Source: Candidatus Acidiferrum typicum (GTDB lineage Bacteria > Acidobacteriota > Terriglobia > Acidiferrales > UBA7541). From it: DNA of 6,748 bases. The position numbers were made by a program, and so were the translations under genes. A model generated the notes under the pieces. It made no database searches. It was not told the origin of the DNA and saw only the letters and a list, made by a program, of their open reading frames with translations. Location of the stretch: positions 1-6,748 of the forward strand of contig DLMH01000097.1 of assembly GCA_002478115.1 (NCBI GenBank), read 5' to 3'. Each line of letters begins with the position of its first letter. Positions within the stretch are counted from its first letter, which is position 1. Below, piece after piece: positions 1-5,630 of the stretch.

Positions 1-187
1 GCTAGATAATGCAAAAGAAGAAGGGCAAACCGGGAGTCTTTGGTTCCCTGTTGCCCTAAAACGCGGGGAGATTTATGCCCGTTACGGGATCGTTATGCCC
101 GCGCCATGCTATCTAATACTCGGCCCTACGACAGAGATCGGATTACCGCCTTCGATCCACTCTCTTCTATTTTCACATCGTCAAATT

Positions 188-203
188 CACGCCACCCGGC
201 GTG
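188..203 (-). terminator. Hairpin downstream of the DinB-like gene
   Basis: A perfect 6-bp inverted repeat (CACGCC/GGCGTG) with a 4-base loop lies about 20 bases beyond the stop codon of the leftward DinB-like gene. Read leftward, the stem is followed by AATTTG, so the T-run is short and intrinsic termination would be weak. Its position just after the only leftward gene nearby is the main support. Confidence 0.4.
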
Positions 204-223
204 CGATTGCCAATCTCAATGCC

Positions 224-721
224 TCAGGTTTTTAACTTTATTTCCCTAATCGCTTCTTTCTTCAGCCGCTCGATCTGCTCCAAATGGGTCGGCCCATGTT
301 TCGACATCATTTGTACGTAGTCGGCAACCGTGACCCGGTGATCGAGTTCAGGATGGCGTGCGGATTTCTGCAAGTCTTCCGCCTTCAGCCGCCTCAGCAA
401 ACCTACGTTGGCGTGGCGGTTGAGTCCGTAGAGTGCGACCAACTCCGGGGATGAGGATTCCAGATACCCCAGATTCTTCGCCCAAGCGTCCTGATCAATC
501 GGCGCAATCACCGGGTCTTTGTCAGCGAGCATTTGCCGAATACGATAGGCGTACAGGATTTCCATGTCAGCCAGATGTCCAAGAATCTCCAAAATGCACC
601 ATTTGTCCGGGGACGGTTTATAACGCAGCGTTTTTTCCGGCAGGCCCAACACGGCGGCAGCAATTTGTTTGGGGCTTTGCTCGGCGGCGTCGAGATGCTT
701 TTTCAGTTCGGCTTCAGTCAC
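224..721 (-). CDS. DinB/YfiT-like putative metal-dependent protein (DinB_2 superfamily)
   Basis: The 165-aa product fits the DinB/YfiT superfamily of four-helix-bundle proteins, which bind a divalent metal; some members are thiol-dependent transferases or hydrolases, and most are uncharacterised. The expected three-histidine site is present: His49 in an 'LGHLADME' helix, and His142 and His146 in 'KHGPTHLEQI' near the C-terminus. The motif PDKWCILEILGHLADME is typical of the family. I chose the GTG at 719-721 because GAGG sits five bases upstream. A GTG at 782-784 would add 21 residues but lacks a ribosome binding site and lies upstream of the predicted start of transcription. The protein is probably cytoplasmic, as no signal peptide or membrane segment is visible. 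It is transcribed alone, leftward. The substrate is unknown. Confidence 0.85.
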   Translation of the reverse strand: MTEAELKKHLDAAEQSPKQIAAAVLGLPEKTLRYKPSPDKWCILEILGHLADMEILYAYRIRQMLADKDPVIAPIDQDAWAKNLGYLESSSPELVALYGLNRHANVGLLRRLKAEDLQKSARHPELDHRVTVADYVQMMSKHGPTHLEQIERLKKEAIREIKLKT

Positions 722-761
722 GAACACCTCACTTTGTAATCGGTTGATTGTAATTCGAGCA

Positions 762-792
762 ATTGTAAGACCCGGTGCCTGCACGGAGTCAA
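762..792 (-). promoter_or_regulatory. Candidate sigma-70 promoter of the DinB-like gene
   Basis: Read leftward, TTGACT (787-792) and TACAAT (762-767) each match five of six consensus bases. The spacer of 19 bases is longer than ideal. Transcription would begin near 755, downstream of the GTG at 782-784, which favours the GTG at 719-721 as the true start. This is a motif match only. Confidence 0.35.
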
Positions 793-1280
793 CGGTCGTA
801 ACCCAACGGATGCTAGTAAACCGAAATTTCCGAAAAACCTAACTTGGCGGCGATCTGTGGATAGTCGGATTTCATCAGCGTTGCAGAGGCGCATAAGTCA
901 CTCGGCAGGACAGTCGCATTTGACAATACCGCTGCATCAGACTAGCGTAGTAGATGAGCATCTTCGTCTTGCTCTTTCAGGTCTCCTGAACTAAGTCAGC
1001 CCATCTGGAGCCTTCCCTCTTAGATTTCTCATCAATCCCTGAAAAGGGGACCGTTCATGTCGCCTCCCTGACAACTTCAGTATCGAGGAAAGTGCGGTTT
1101 TGCTCCACGCGATTTTCCCGAACTACCCAGACACACGAGATGAAGCCTGTCCCGGAGAGCGGAGCATTCTTACGGGTCTTGCGAGCTGGAGAGCTGCGGG
1201 AAAGTCGCTCACAATGAACAATTGCGCTTTGTGCCGATCGCGACAAAAGGCCGAGCGATGTTCCTTCCGCGCCACGTCCG
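793..1280. other. Long stretch without a convincing gene
   Basis: Open frames here are short, lack good ribosome binding sites and overlap each other on both strands (for example 1055-1333 leftward and 1100-1324 rightward). A consensus TTGACA occurs at 920-925, but the hexamer 17 bases on (TAGCGT) is a poor -10 box. A 25-codon frame at 1140-1217 (+) and a 20-codon leftward frame at 813-875 look mildly protein-like but have no start support. The tract may hold decayed genes or a long leader for the DUF2934 gene. Confidence 0.5.
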
Positions 1281-1292
1281 AAGGAGGATGTC

Positions 1293-1496
1293 ATGAAATC
1301 CAGACAAAGTCCGCAGCAATTTGATCCCCCCACTCAACCTTTGAGTCTGCATCTCCACTGGGAGTGGGAGATGCAACAGGAGCACCTCGCGATCGCACAC
1401 CGTGCCTACGGGTTGTTTGAGGCGCGTGGCTGTGAACATGGTCACGACTGGAAAGATTGGTTGCGAGCGGAATCAGAGCTGCATCTCAATGAGTGA
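1293..1496 (+). CDS. DUF2934 family small protein
   Basis: This 67-aa protein carries the short DUF2934 domain at about residues 31-63, with the characteristic run 'IAHRAYGLFEARGCEHGHDW' followed by KDWLRAESEL. DUF2934 proteins are small, of unknown function, and abundant in Acidobacteria and some soil Proteobacteria. The first 30 residues are Gln/Pro-rich and not part of the domain, which is usual for the family. The ATG start is secure: AAGGAGG at 1281-1287 lies five bases upstream. No signal peptide or membrane segment is visible. It stands alone; the nearest same-strand gene begins about 360 bases downstream. Family assignment is by motif recognition, and no function can be inferred. Confidence 0.85.
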   Translation: MKSRQSPQQFDPPTQPLSLHLHWEWEMQQEHLAIAHRAYGLFEARGCEHGHDWKDWLRAESELHLNE

Positions 1497-1611
1497 AATG
1501 GCGATGTTTCATCAGTTGAAAAACACCACGGCGTCCTGCCTGTTCCCTCGGCAGCTTCGTCGCTGCAAATAGCGAACATCATGGTCGGTCAATCTACTGT
1601 GACACGTGCTC

Positions 1612-1746
1612 TCATCGCCGGTTCGGATGCGAGTTGCGCTTAATAGCGTGTTTGGTTGACCGGAGCTGGCTGTCCTCGCGTACCTGTTCAAGGTGAGCCC
1701 GCATCGCCTCACGCTCCTTGTTTGCATCATGCCGTTCCACCGTCAA
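1612..1746 (-). CDS. Possible small charged protein (44 aa), unrecognised
   Basis: Leftward frame of 44 codons starting at TTG 1744-1746, with GGAAGG (1755-1760) eight bases upstream; a GTG at 1738-1740 is an alternative start. The product is hydrophilic and probably helical, with the stretch NKEREAMRAHLEQVREDSQL, and ends in a basic tail. Third codon positions are moderately GC-rich. No family is recognised. A different leftward frame (1727-1834), overlapping and shifted by one base, is also protein-like, so the pair could be one gene broken by a frameshift. Both lie within the upstream region of the response regulator gene, so regulatory DNA is an equally good explanation. Confidence 0.25.
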   Translation of the reverse strand: MTVERHDANKEREAMRAHLEQVREDSQLRSTKHAIKRNSHPNRR

Positions 1747-1852
1747 TCTTGACGCCTTCCAGTTCGATTACTGTTGTAATATCGCCTTGGTCAAAATTGA
1801 TCATTCTTGAGAGGGCTCCGAGAATAGAGTGCACTTACGAGGGGTGCTAAAA

Positions 1853-2728
1853 ATGGCTTCACCCGAAGGACAAACTATTCATAGAGTTCTCTTGGTAGAT
1901 GACGATGACGCTTTACTGGAGGTGATGAGGGCTTTGCTCGAATTGAACGGATTCGAGGTGGTCGCCGTAGGTGGCGTGACCGAAGCTCTGAAACGCATTG
2001 CCACAGAGAGCTTTCAGGTGCTTATCACGGACTTGCACATGCCCAACGCGGGTGACGGCTTTACAGTAATCTCGGCCATGCGACACTCCCACCCATCCGC
2101 CCTGACGATGCTGCTGAGTGGCTACCCCGATGTCAAGCGTGCCGTGGAGGCGATCATTCTTGAGGCGGACGAAATCGTGGTCAAACCTGTCGAATTCAAG
2201 CAGCTTGCAGAACTCGTCCGAGAAAGACTGCTGATTCAAAAACCTGCTACTCGGCCTAACAAGGAGAGCGTGAGCGCGATACTCCATCGTTGTTCCGACC
2301 TTGTCGTCAAGAACTGGCTAGCGAGGGCGAAGCAGGCTCCGGAACTTAACCACCTTGAGCTTAAGGATGAGGAGCGCACCGGCCACCTTCCCAAGCTGAT
2401 AGCAGACCTCGTTGGCCGCCTGAACAGGCCCATTATGGGTTCGCCGCAGGACTCCGATGCCACCTATTCCACCACCGCCGTCCTACACGGCGAGCTGCGA
2501 TACGCGCAAGGCTACACTCCAGAGATGCTGGTGCACGAATCCCGAATCCTTCAGGTGACCCTGTTCGAGACGTTGAAAAACAATATGAACGCTCTGGATT
2601 TCAGTTTGCTGCTACCGGATGTCATGACGATTGCGGACGAGGTGGACGCGCAGTTGACTCAGACAATGGGCAGCTATATGAAACTCACGAAGACGCCGAA
2701 AAAGCCAACGAAGGCAGCGGCAGCTTAG
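1853..2728 (+). CDS. Response regulator: receiver domain plus RsbRD_N-like C-terminal domain
   Basis: The N-terminal receiver domain (about residues 10-128) has every phosphorylation-site residue: acidic pair Asp16/Asp17 in 'VLLVDDDD', phospho-acceptor Asp60 in 'LITDLHMP', Ser89 in 'LLSGYPD' and Lys111 in 'VVKPVE'. The C-terminal half (about 138-275) is all-helical and has no DNA-binding motif. It resembles the RsbRD_N domain of RsbR/RsbRD-type stressosome proteins and some sensor kinases: Trp155, 'HLPKLIADL' at 178-186, HGELR at 212-216 and 'HESRILQ' at 228-234. It ends in a Lys/Ala-rich tail. It probably acts by protein-protein contact downstream of an unlinked histidine kinase. The start is ATG 1853, with AGGGG upstream; GTG 1829 in the same frame lacks a ribosome binding site. 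No kinase gene is in the window. The receiver assignment is firm; the C-terminal one is by resemblance. Confidence 0.88.
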   Translation: MASPEGQTIHRVLLVDDDDALLEVMRALLELNGFEVVAVGGVTEALKRIATESFQVLITDLHMPNAGDGFTVISAMRHSHPSALTMLLSGYPDVKRAVEAIILEADEIVVKPVEFKQLAELVRERLLIQKPATRPNKESVSAILHRCSDLVVKNWLARAKQAPELNHLELKDEERTGHLPKLIADLVGRLNRPIMGSPQDSDATYSTTAVLHGELRYAQGYTPEMLVHESRILQVTLFETLKNNMNALDFSLLLPDVMTIADEVDAQLTQTMGSYMKLTKTPKKPTKAAAA

Positions 2729-2848
2729 TTTGACGAGACGCCGGGGGGAGTTAGGGCTTTTTTCTTGCGTCATTTTCCGGATGCCAACTTCGGGTTTGAA
2801 ATCCACAGGTGCTAGCGTCTGACCTCCGGGATGTGGGAAACTGTGTGC

Positions 2849-3040
2849 ATGTCAGAGAAACGAATAAAAACCGATAAAGCACAGCGAGAGGCTGATCAAC
2901 TCGAAAAGAAGGCGTCCCACCGTCCACCACAGAATCAGGGGAAAAAACCACGCGAGGATTTCAGCCAAGCCGCTGTGCGGATCGTCGAAGAGGCTGCGCT
3001 GAGAAGCATTAAGCCCCAGCCGATCAGCCCCACAAGCTAG
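2849..3040 (+). CDS. Small basic hypothetical protein (63 aa)
   Basis: The product is hydrophilic and Lys/Arg/Gln-rich, with a disordered-looking first half and a C-terminal helix around 'REDFSQAAVRIVEEA' (about residues 36-50). I recall similar 'DF-Q-A--VV--AT' tails in small Acidobacteria and Planctomycetes proteins of unknown role, but I cannot name a family. I chose ATG 2849 over the in-frame ATG at 2831, which has no ribosome binding site; 2849 has only a weak GGGA upstream. Support comes from the strong hairpin that begins at the base after the stop codon, which suggests a transcribed unit ends here. It follows the response regulator by 120 bases on the same strand and may be read from the same transcript. 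Confidence 0.55.
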   Translation: MSEKRIKTDKAQREADQLEKKASHRPPQNQGKKPREDFSQAAVRIVEEAALRSIKPQPISPTS

Positions 3041-3060
3041 ACCGTCCTGCGGACGGTTTT
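3041..3060 (+). terminator. Rho-independent terminator
   Basis: A perfect 7-bp stem (ACCGTCC/GGACGGT) with a TGC loop is followed by a run of four T residues, counting the last base of the stem. It begins at the base right after the TAG stop of the 63-aa gene, so it most likely ends the rightward transcript of that gene and possibly of the response regulator. Confidence 0.8.
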
Positions 3061-3073
3061 GAATTCGCTGCGC

Positions 3074-3093
3074 TCACGACTTTCTGGTCGTGA
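3074..3093 (+). terminator. Second hairpin after the terminator
   Basis: A perfect 7-bp inverted repeat (TCACGAC/GTCGTGA) with a TTTCTG loop lies 13 bases after the first terminator. It is followed by ATTACTATC, without a T-run. It may be a backup terminator, an mRNA-stabilising hairpin or a protein-binding palindrome; the sequence does not decide. Confidence 0.35.
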
Positions 3094-3258
3094 ATTACTA
3101 TCAATAACAACAGCGGGCTTGTCGTCCGTGAGGGCGCACATGGTCGATATTATGAACCGCTTGAACTAACTGGGAGCGACATCTGCTCCGTCGAGTCTCT
3201 CCGTCGAGTAGCGATACGGCGTGAGAAGCAGAGTTTCCTTGCTGGTTATCGGCGCTGA
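3094..3258 (+). pseudogene. Start-less open frame, protein-like (54 codons)
   Basis: From the TGA at 3091-3093 to the TGA at 3256-3258 this frame is open but contains no ATG, GTG or TTG. The translation looks like real protein (for example 'VVREGAHGRYYEPLELTG' near the middle, and a Ser/Arg-rich end). Its last 13 bases overlap the 3' end of the convergent 178-aa gene. It may be the tail of a gene that lost its start when the upstream hairpins were placed here, or a chance open frame. No family is recognised. Confidence 0.2.
3186..3209. repeat. Short tandem direct repeat
   Basis: The 11-base sequence CTCCGTCGAGT occurs at 3186-3196 and again at 3199-3209, giving a 13-base period. It lies between the terminator cluster and the convergent 178-aa gene. 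It could be a small slippage duplication or a paired binding site; there are only two copies. Confidence 0.6.
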
Positions 3259-3782
3259 CGTTTCTTTTTTGGCAGTGCCAACAACAACTGCCGTTGCGAT
3301 GCTCGGGCTTTTCTTTTCACGTTCCTGCGAATTCTCTCAATCGCCTCTTTTATCGACCGAGGCACTGGCTCTTCCGTCCATGCGCGTCCCTTCGGACCAA
3401 AATCTTCTGGCCTGTAGTCAATATCAAATTCTCCCTTCACCTTGCGCCTCTCCAACTCTGCGCAAATTTCCGCGATTTCCATCTCCATGTCCTGTTCTAG
3501 CATCTTCGTAACGGCTGTGTTGAAGTCCTTGTGTTCATCGGGGGGGCGCTCAATAGGATTAATTGCGCGGCGATGATGTTCGTTGTCTTGGTATCCGCGC
3601 CAGTAAAGCAAGCACCCTACATAGTTGAAGAGTACTGAAAGCTCTGATACTAGGTCGGCACGGTCAAGTTTGCCCGACATGATTCGCTGTTGGGCCTCTT
3701 CTGCCCTTGCTTTTATCTCTCTACGACCACCAGCCTTCACCTTCTTCACGAAATCAAGAACGTTCTTGTAGAAGTCCTCCAC
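3246..3782 (-). CDS. Hypothetical charged protein (178 aa)
   Basis: No family is recognised. The protein is rich in Glu, Lys and Arg and predicted helical. The first 40 residues are amphipathic; residues 44-62 form the only hydrophobic stretch ('LVSELSVLFNYVGCLLYWR'), which looks like a buried helix rather than a clear membrane span. An acidic helix follows at 94-114, then a 'DYRPEDFGPKGRAW' segment at 122-135 and a strongly basic tail (KKKRQRR) that could bind nucleic acid. The start is GTG 3780-3782, supported by GGAGGT at 3788-3793, six bases upstream. The ATG at 3793-3795 is in another frame. It is monocistronic and leftward in this window, with no same-strand neighbour. Base composition is slightly more AT-rich than the downstream cluster, in keeping with an acquired gene. 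Confidence 0.75.
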   Translation of the reverse strand: MEDFYKNVLDFVKKVKAGGRREIKARAEEAQQRIMSGKLDRADLVSELSVLFNYVGCLLYWRGYQDNEHHRRAINPIERPPDEHKDFNTAVTKMLEQDMEMEIAEICAELERRKVKGEFDIDYRPEDFGPKGRAWTEEPVPRSIKEAIERIRRNVKRKARASQRQLLLALPKKKRQRR

Positions 3783-3836
3783 TGGGCACCTCCATTGTGC
3801 CGACCATACATCTGGGCATTCCTATCGAAGCCAGAA

Positions 3837-3926
3837 TTGATCGGGAACGTCCTTACTTTCTTGATTCTCGCTGTCCACATCGCAAGCTTCTGGGGCGCTT
3901 TCAAGGGACCGAATCCGCACGTTTAG
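3837..3926 (+). CDS. Possible mini membrane protein (29 aa)
   Basis: A rightward frame beginning at TTG 3837 encodes a peptide with one strongly hydrophobic segment ('IGNVLTFLILAVHIASFW') and a short polar tail. The frame is open further upstream, with another TTG at 3795. No good ribosome binding site is seen (only GAAG near 3829). It lies in the divergent gap between the 178-aa gene and the helix-turn-helix gene. It could be a real single-span peptide or simply AT-rich intergenic DNA read in a hydrophobic frame. Confidence 0.2.
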   Translation: MIGNVLTFLILAVHIASFWGAFKGPNPHV

Positions 3927-4034
3927 AGCGTGGGCCACAGGCACCTTTTTGTTAGGTAAGCGCAGCTTTTCCAAATAGTTGTGCAGCACGACATAACTTC
4001 GGTCGATCAGGACATCACCCGAAAGCGTCGTTTA

Positions 4035-4256
4035 ATGAAAGACATGAGCAAGAAGAAAAACATCACGGAAATGCTGACAGTGGCGCAGGTGGCCGAAATG
4101 TTGGGAATTTCGTATGCCGCTGCGCTCAGGCGTGTGGAAGCGATGCCCGGTGTCCTCCACCTCCGCGTTCCGGGGCACGCGCAGCGCAAACGAATGCTAC
4201 GGATTCCACGACGAGAAGTCGAGGCGTACATCCGGGATTGTGGCAGGGCGAATTGA
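4035..4256 (+). CDS. Excisionase/MerR-type helix-turn-helix DNA-binding protein
   Basis: This 73-aa protein consists almost wholly of a winged helix-turn-helix of the excisionase/HTH_17 type. The helices are at about residues 14-36 ('LTVAQVAEMLGISYAAALRR'), followed by a basic wing ('GHAQRKRMLRIPRREVEAYI', 47-66), where the protein would read out DNA. Such proteins act as recombination directionality factors or small transcription regulators, often in mobile elements. Starts at ATG 4035 and ATG 4044 are both possible, and neither has a strong ribosome binding site; the GTG at 3981 has none and precedes a segment that does not look like this family. It is first in a compact rightward group with a 131-aa orphan and a triple helix-turn-helix protein. 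The fold is clear; the exact role is inferred. Confidence 0.7.
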   Translation: MKDMSKKKNITEMLTVAQVAEMLGISYAAALRRVEAMPGVLHLRVPGHAQRKRMLRIPRREVEAYIRDCGRAN

Positions 4257-4358
4257 GTGCGATACGCATGAAAGCCGGGGCGGAAGAAAGGAAGGGGCAA
4301 GACGAGCAAGCGGGTGCGGCGCTACAAGGTACTCCGCATCCCCGCAGAGCGCGATTAA
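4257..4358 (+). pseudogene. Coding-like basic tail behind two in-frame TGA codons
   Basis: The frame of the preceding helix-turn-helix gene runs through TGA 4254-4256 and TGA 4269-4271, then stays open for 28 codons to TAA 4356-4358. These codons have a very GC-rich third position (about 23 of 28) and encode a Lys/Arg-rich peptide ('KPGRKKGRGKTSKRVRRYKV' and then LRIPAERD). 'YKVLRIPAERD' echoes 'KRMLRIPRREV' in the gene before it, so this may be a decayed partial duplicate of the wing or a lost C-terminal extension. No usable start codon exists near its beginning. The competing frame from ATG 4268 (33 aa) has much weaker codon bias. Confidence 0.3.
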
Positions 4359-4385
4359 CCGAGTTTTGAATCGAAGGGGGATCAA

Positions 4386-4781
4386 TTGAAGAAGCAGAAG
4401 GATCAGATGGGCAGGATGACGGACGGGCTGATGAGTCAGGCGGCGGCGCTGGACACACTGGGGTTCCGCAGCGAGCCCTCGGAAAACTACATGGTCGCCG
4501 TCCAGTTCGAGGGCGAGGAGCAAATCAACATCGTCCCGCTGGTGCGCTGCGAGGACGGCTGCACGGCGGCACTCAAGCTGGCAATCGAGCATCTGCGGAA
4601 GTTCGGGCATCGGGGGATCGCCACCGACGCGCTCGTGTGCGGTGCCAAGTTCTGGTACCGCCCGCCGTCAGACTTCATCCGCCAGATGCAGGGCGAGCGC
4701 CCCATCATAGTCACGAACGCACGCGACGGGTTCGGACGCGCCTTGGGCCGCCGGGTGCTGGAGCCGATTCGGGGGCAGTGA
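4386..4781 (+). CDS. Hypothetical protein (131 aa)
   Basis: No family is recognised. The protein appears to be a small soluble alpha/beta domain: a helical N-terminus, a strand-rich centre ('YMVAVQFEGEEQINIVPLV', 35-53), a helix carrying 'AALKLAIEHLRKFG', and a C-terminal Arg-rich segment. Two cysteines lie close together in 'RCEDGC'. I chose TTG 4386 because AAGGGGG (4374-4380) is five bases upstream. ATG 4407, preceded by AAGGA, is a good alternative and would remove seven residues. No signal peptide is seen. It sits between two DNA-binding proteins on the same strand, about 130 bases after the first and 64 before the second, which suggests one transcript. Codon usage is strongly GC-rich, which supports real coding. 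Confidence 0.7.
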   Translation: MKKQKDQMGRMTDGLMSQAAALDTLGFRSEPSENYMVAVQFEGEEQINIVPLVRCEDGCTAALKLAIEHLRKFGHRGIATDALVCGAKFWYRPPSDFIRQMQGERPIIVTNARDGFGRALGRRVLEPIRGQ

Positions 4782-4782
4782 A

Positions 4783-4848
4783 ATGACAAGCAAGCGAACA
4801 GACAAGGAGTGCGGCGACCACGAAGGAGGGTTCTTGAGGACCCGATGA
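4783..4848 (+). CDS. Possible 21-aa coupling ORF
   Basis: An ATG two bases after the stop of the 131-aa gene opens a 21-codon frame that ends in TGA overlapping the ATG of the triple helix-turn-helix gene (ATGA at 4845-4848). This geometry is typical of translational coupling. The peptide is polar and resembles nothing known. It contains AAGGAGGG (4823-4830), a strong ribosome binding site that is oddly 14 bases from ATG 4845. Translation of this short frame could deliver ribosomes to the next gene; it may have no function as a peptide. Confidence 0.3.
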   Translation: MTSKRTDKECGDHEGGFLRTR

Positions 4849-5381
4849 CCGACACTAATAATGAAACCGAAATCTTAGAATATCTTAGAGCCTTTCCTGA
4901 TGCCTCATTCAGCGAAGTGGCGCGGGCTTTGAACATCGAGCGCCACAAGGTTTCGTCCGTTGCGCATAAAAACGGCATTTACCGAAGGCCTCGGCGGACG
5001 GGAATGATGCGCCGTCGCGGAAAGCCCCCTGCTCGGCGTACACGGGCCGACCTAGAGTCCGAACGAAAGGTTGTCGAGTATATCAGGTCACACCCGAAGC
5101 AGTCGTACACCGTTATTGGGAAGCATTTTGGGTACTCGCCGGGCCGCTTGTCGCAAATTGCACGCGACCATGGGACTGTTCGCTATGCCCCAAGGGGACA
5201 AGGGGAAGAGAAGCGCCGCAAACTTGCGAGGTACCTCCGCAATCATCAGGACGCTCCAGTCGTTGAGAACGCAAAGCGTCTGGGCATTTCCGCTGCGTAT
5301 GTTTCGACCATCGCAACTAAGCACGGATTGCGGCGTCAAGCACCCAAAGGTTCTCCTCTGACGCTTGGAGGAGGAAGGTAA
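4845..5381 (+). CDS. Triple tandem helix-turn-helix DNA-binding protein
   Basis: The 178-aa protein is built of three related units of about 45 residues at 8-51, 73-118 and 124-169. Each shows a helix ('ILEYLRAFPD', 'VVEYIRSHPK', 'LARYLRNHQD'), a helix-turn-helix ('SEVARALNIERHKVSSVAHK', 'TVIGKHFGYSPGRLSQIARD', 'ENAKRLGISAAYVSTIATKH') and a basic exit (RRPRR, RYAPRG, RRQAPKG). A very basic linker (residues 52-67) separates units 1 and 2, while units 2 and 3 are almost adjacent. This looks like a multi-finger DNA reader able to bind an extended or repeated site, as in resolvase- or transposase-type HTH modules, but no catalytic domain is present. ATG 4845 has GAGGA four bases upstream and an ATGA overlap with a small ORF; GTG 4809 in frame has no spaced ribosome binding site. 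Its targets are unknown. Confidence 0.75.
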   Translation: MTDTNNETEILEYLRAFPDASFSEVARALNIERHKVSSVAHKNGIYRRPRRTGMMRRRGKPPARRTRADLESERKVVEYIRSHPKQSYTVIGKHFGYSPGRLSQIARDHGTVRYAPRGQGEEKRRKLARYLRNHQDAPVVENAKRLGISAAYVSTIATKHGLRRQAPKGSPLTLGGGR

Positions 5382-5422
5382 CACAGGCGAGGCGACACTT
5401 TGATCGCAACAATTGAGACCCA

Positions 5423-5578
5423 ATGACCTTGGACGAATTTCGTCAATCACTCACAGCAACCGAGCCGCCAACCGGGGTCAAATTCGCCCTCGCGGGACTG
5501 TGGTGGGATGGCAAGGGCGATTGGAAACGGGCGCACGAATCCGCTCAGCAAGACGAAGGCATCGAGGGTTCGTGGGTG
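5423..5578 (+). pseudogene. Truncated copy 1 of an 'LAGLWWD-KGDW' family protein
   Basis: The first 52 codons from ATG 5423 match the N-terminal half of a short (about 90-100 aa) family that I recall from Acidobacteria and relatives. Recognisable parts are 'TLDEFRQSLTATEPP', 'FALAGLWWDGKGDWKRAHES' and 'AQQDEGIEGSWV'. The family normally continues with a 'HAYLHRKEGD' segment, but here resemblance ends at Val52 and the frame runs on through unrelated sequence. By chance or fusion that frame is also the frame of the downstream exported protein, so a 239-codon open frame exists (5423-6142). The ribosome binding site is weak (GAGACC). The full C-terminal part is found instead in copy 2 at 6149-6424. 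Function is unknown; this is probably a relic. Confidence 0.6.
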
Positions 5579-5630
5579 ATCCGCATCGAGGCCGTTTCAC
5601 TCCGGCTTCCGAATCTCAATGCTTCGCTGG

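Noticed and set aside
813..875. Leftward 20-codon frame with 'PQIAAKLGFSEISVY', reminiscent of the end of an AraC-type helix-turn-helix
   Set aside because: Too short to assign, no ribosome binding site, and no supporting AraC sequence on either side.
920..948. Consensus -35 TTGACA with a hexamer 17 bases downstream
   Set aside because: The -10 candidate TAGCGT matches only three of six bases, and the next supported gene is about 345 bases away.
1055..1333. Overlapping open frames on both strands before the DUF2934 gene
   Set aside because: No ribosome binding sites, unlikely compositions and mutual overlap. The DUF2934 gene accounts for the right end of the region.
1749..1780. Possible promoter for the response regulator (TTGACG and TGTAAT)
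   Set aside because: The spacer is 20 bases and no alternative spacing gives a good -10 box.
2729..2790. T-run (TTTTTT) after the response regulator as a terminator
   Set aside because: No stable stem precedes the T-run; only a 5-bp GACGC/GCGTC pair across a loop of about 27 bases can be drawn.
4487..4978. 163-codon leftward open frame
   Set aside because: It is antisense to the 131-aa orphan and the start of the triple HTH gene, which have better starts and protein character. Long antisense frames are common in GC-rich coding DNA.
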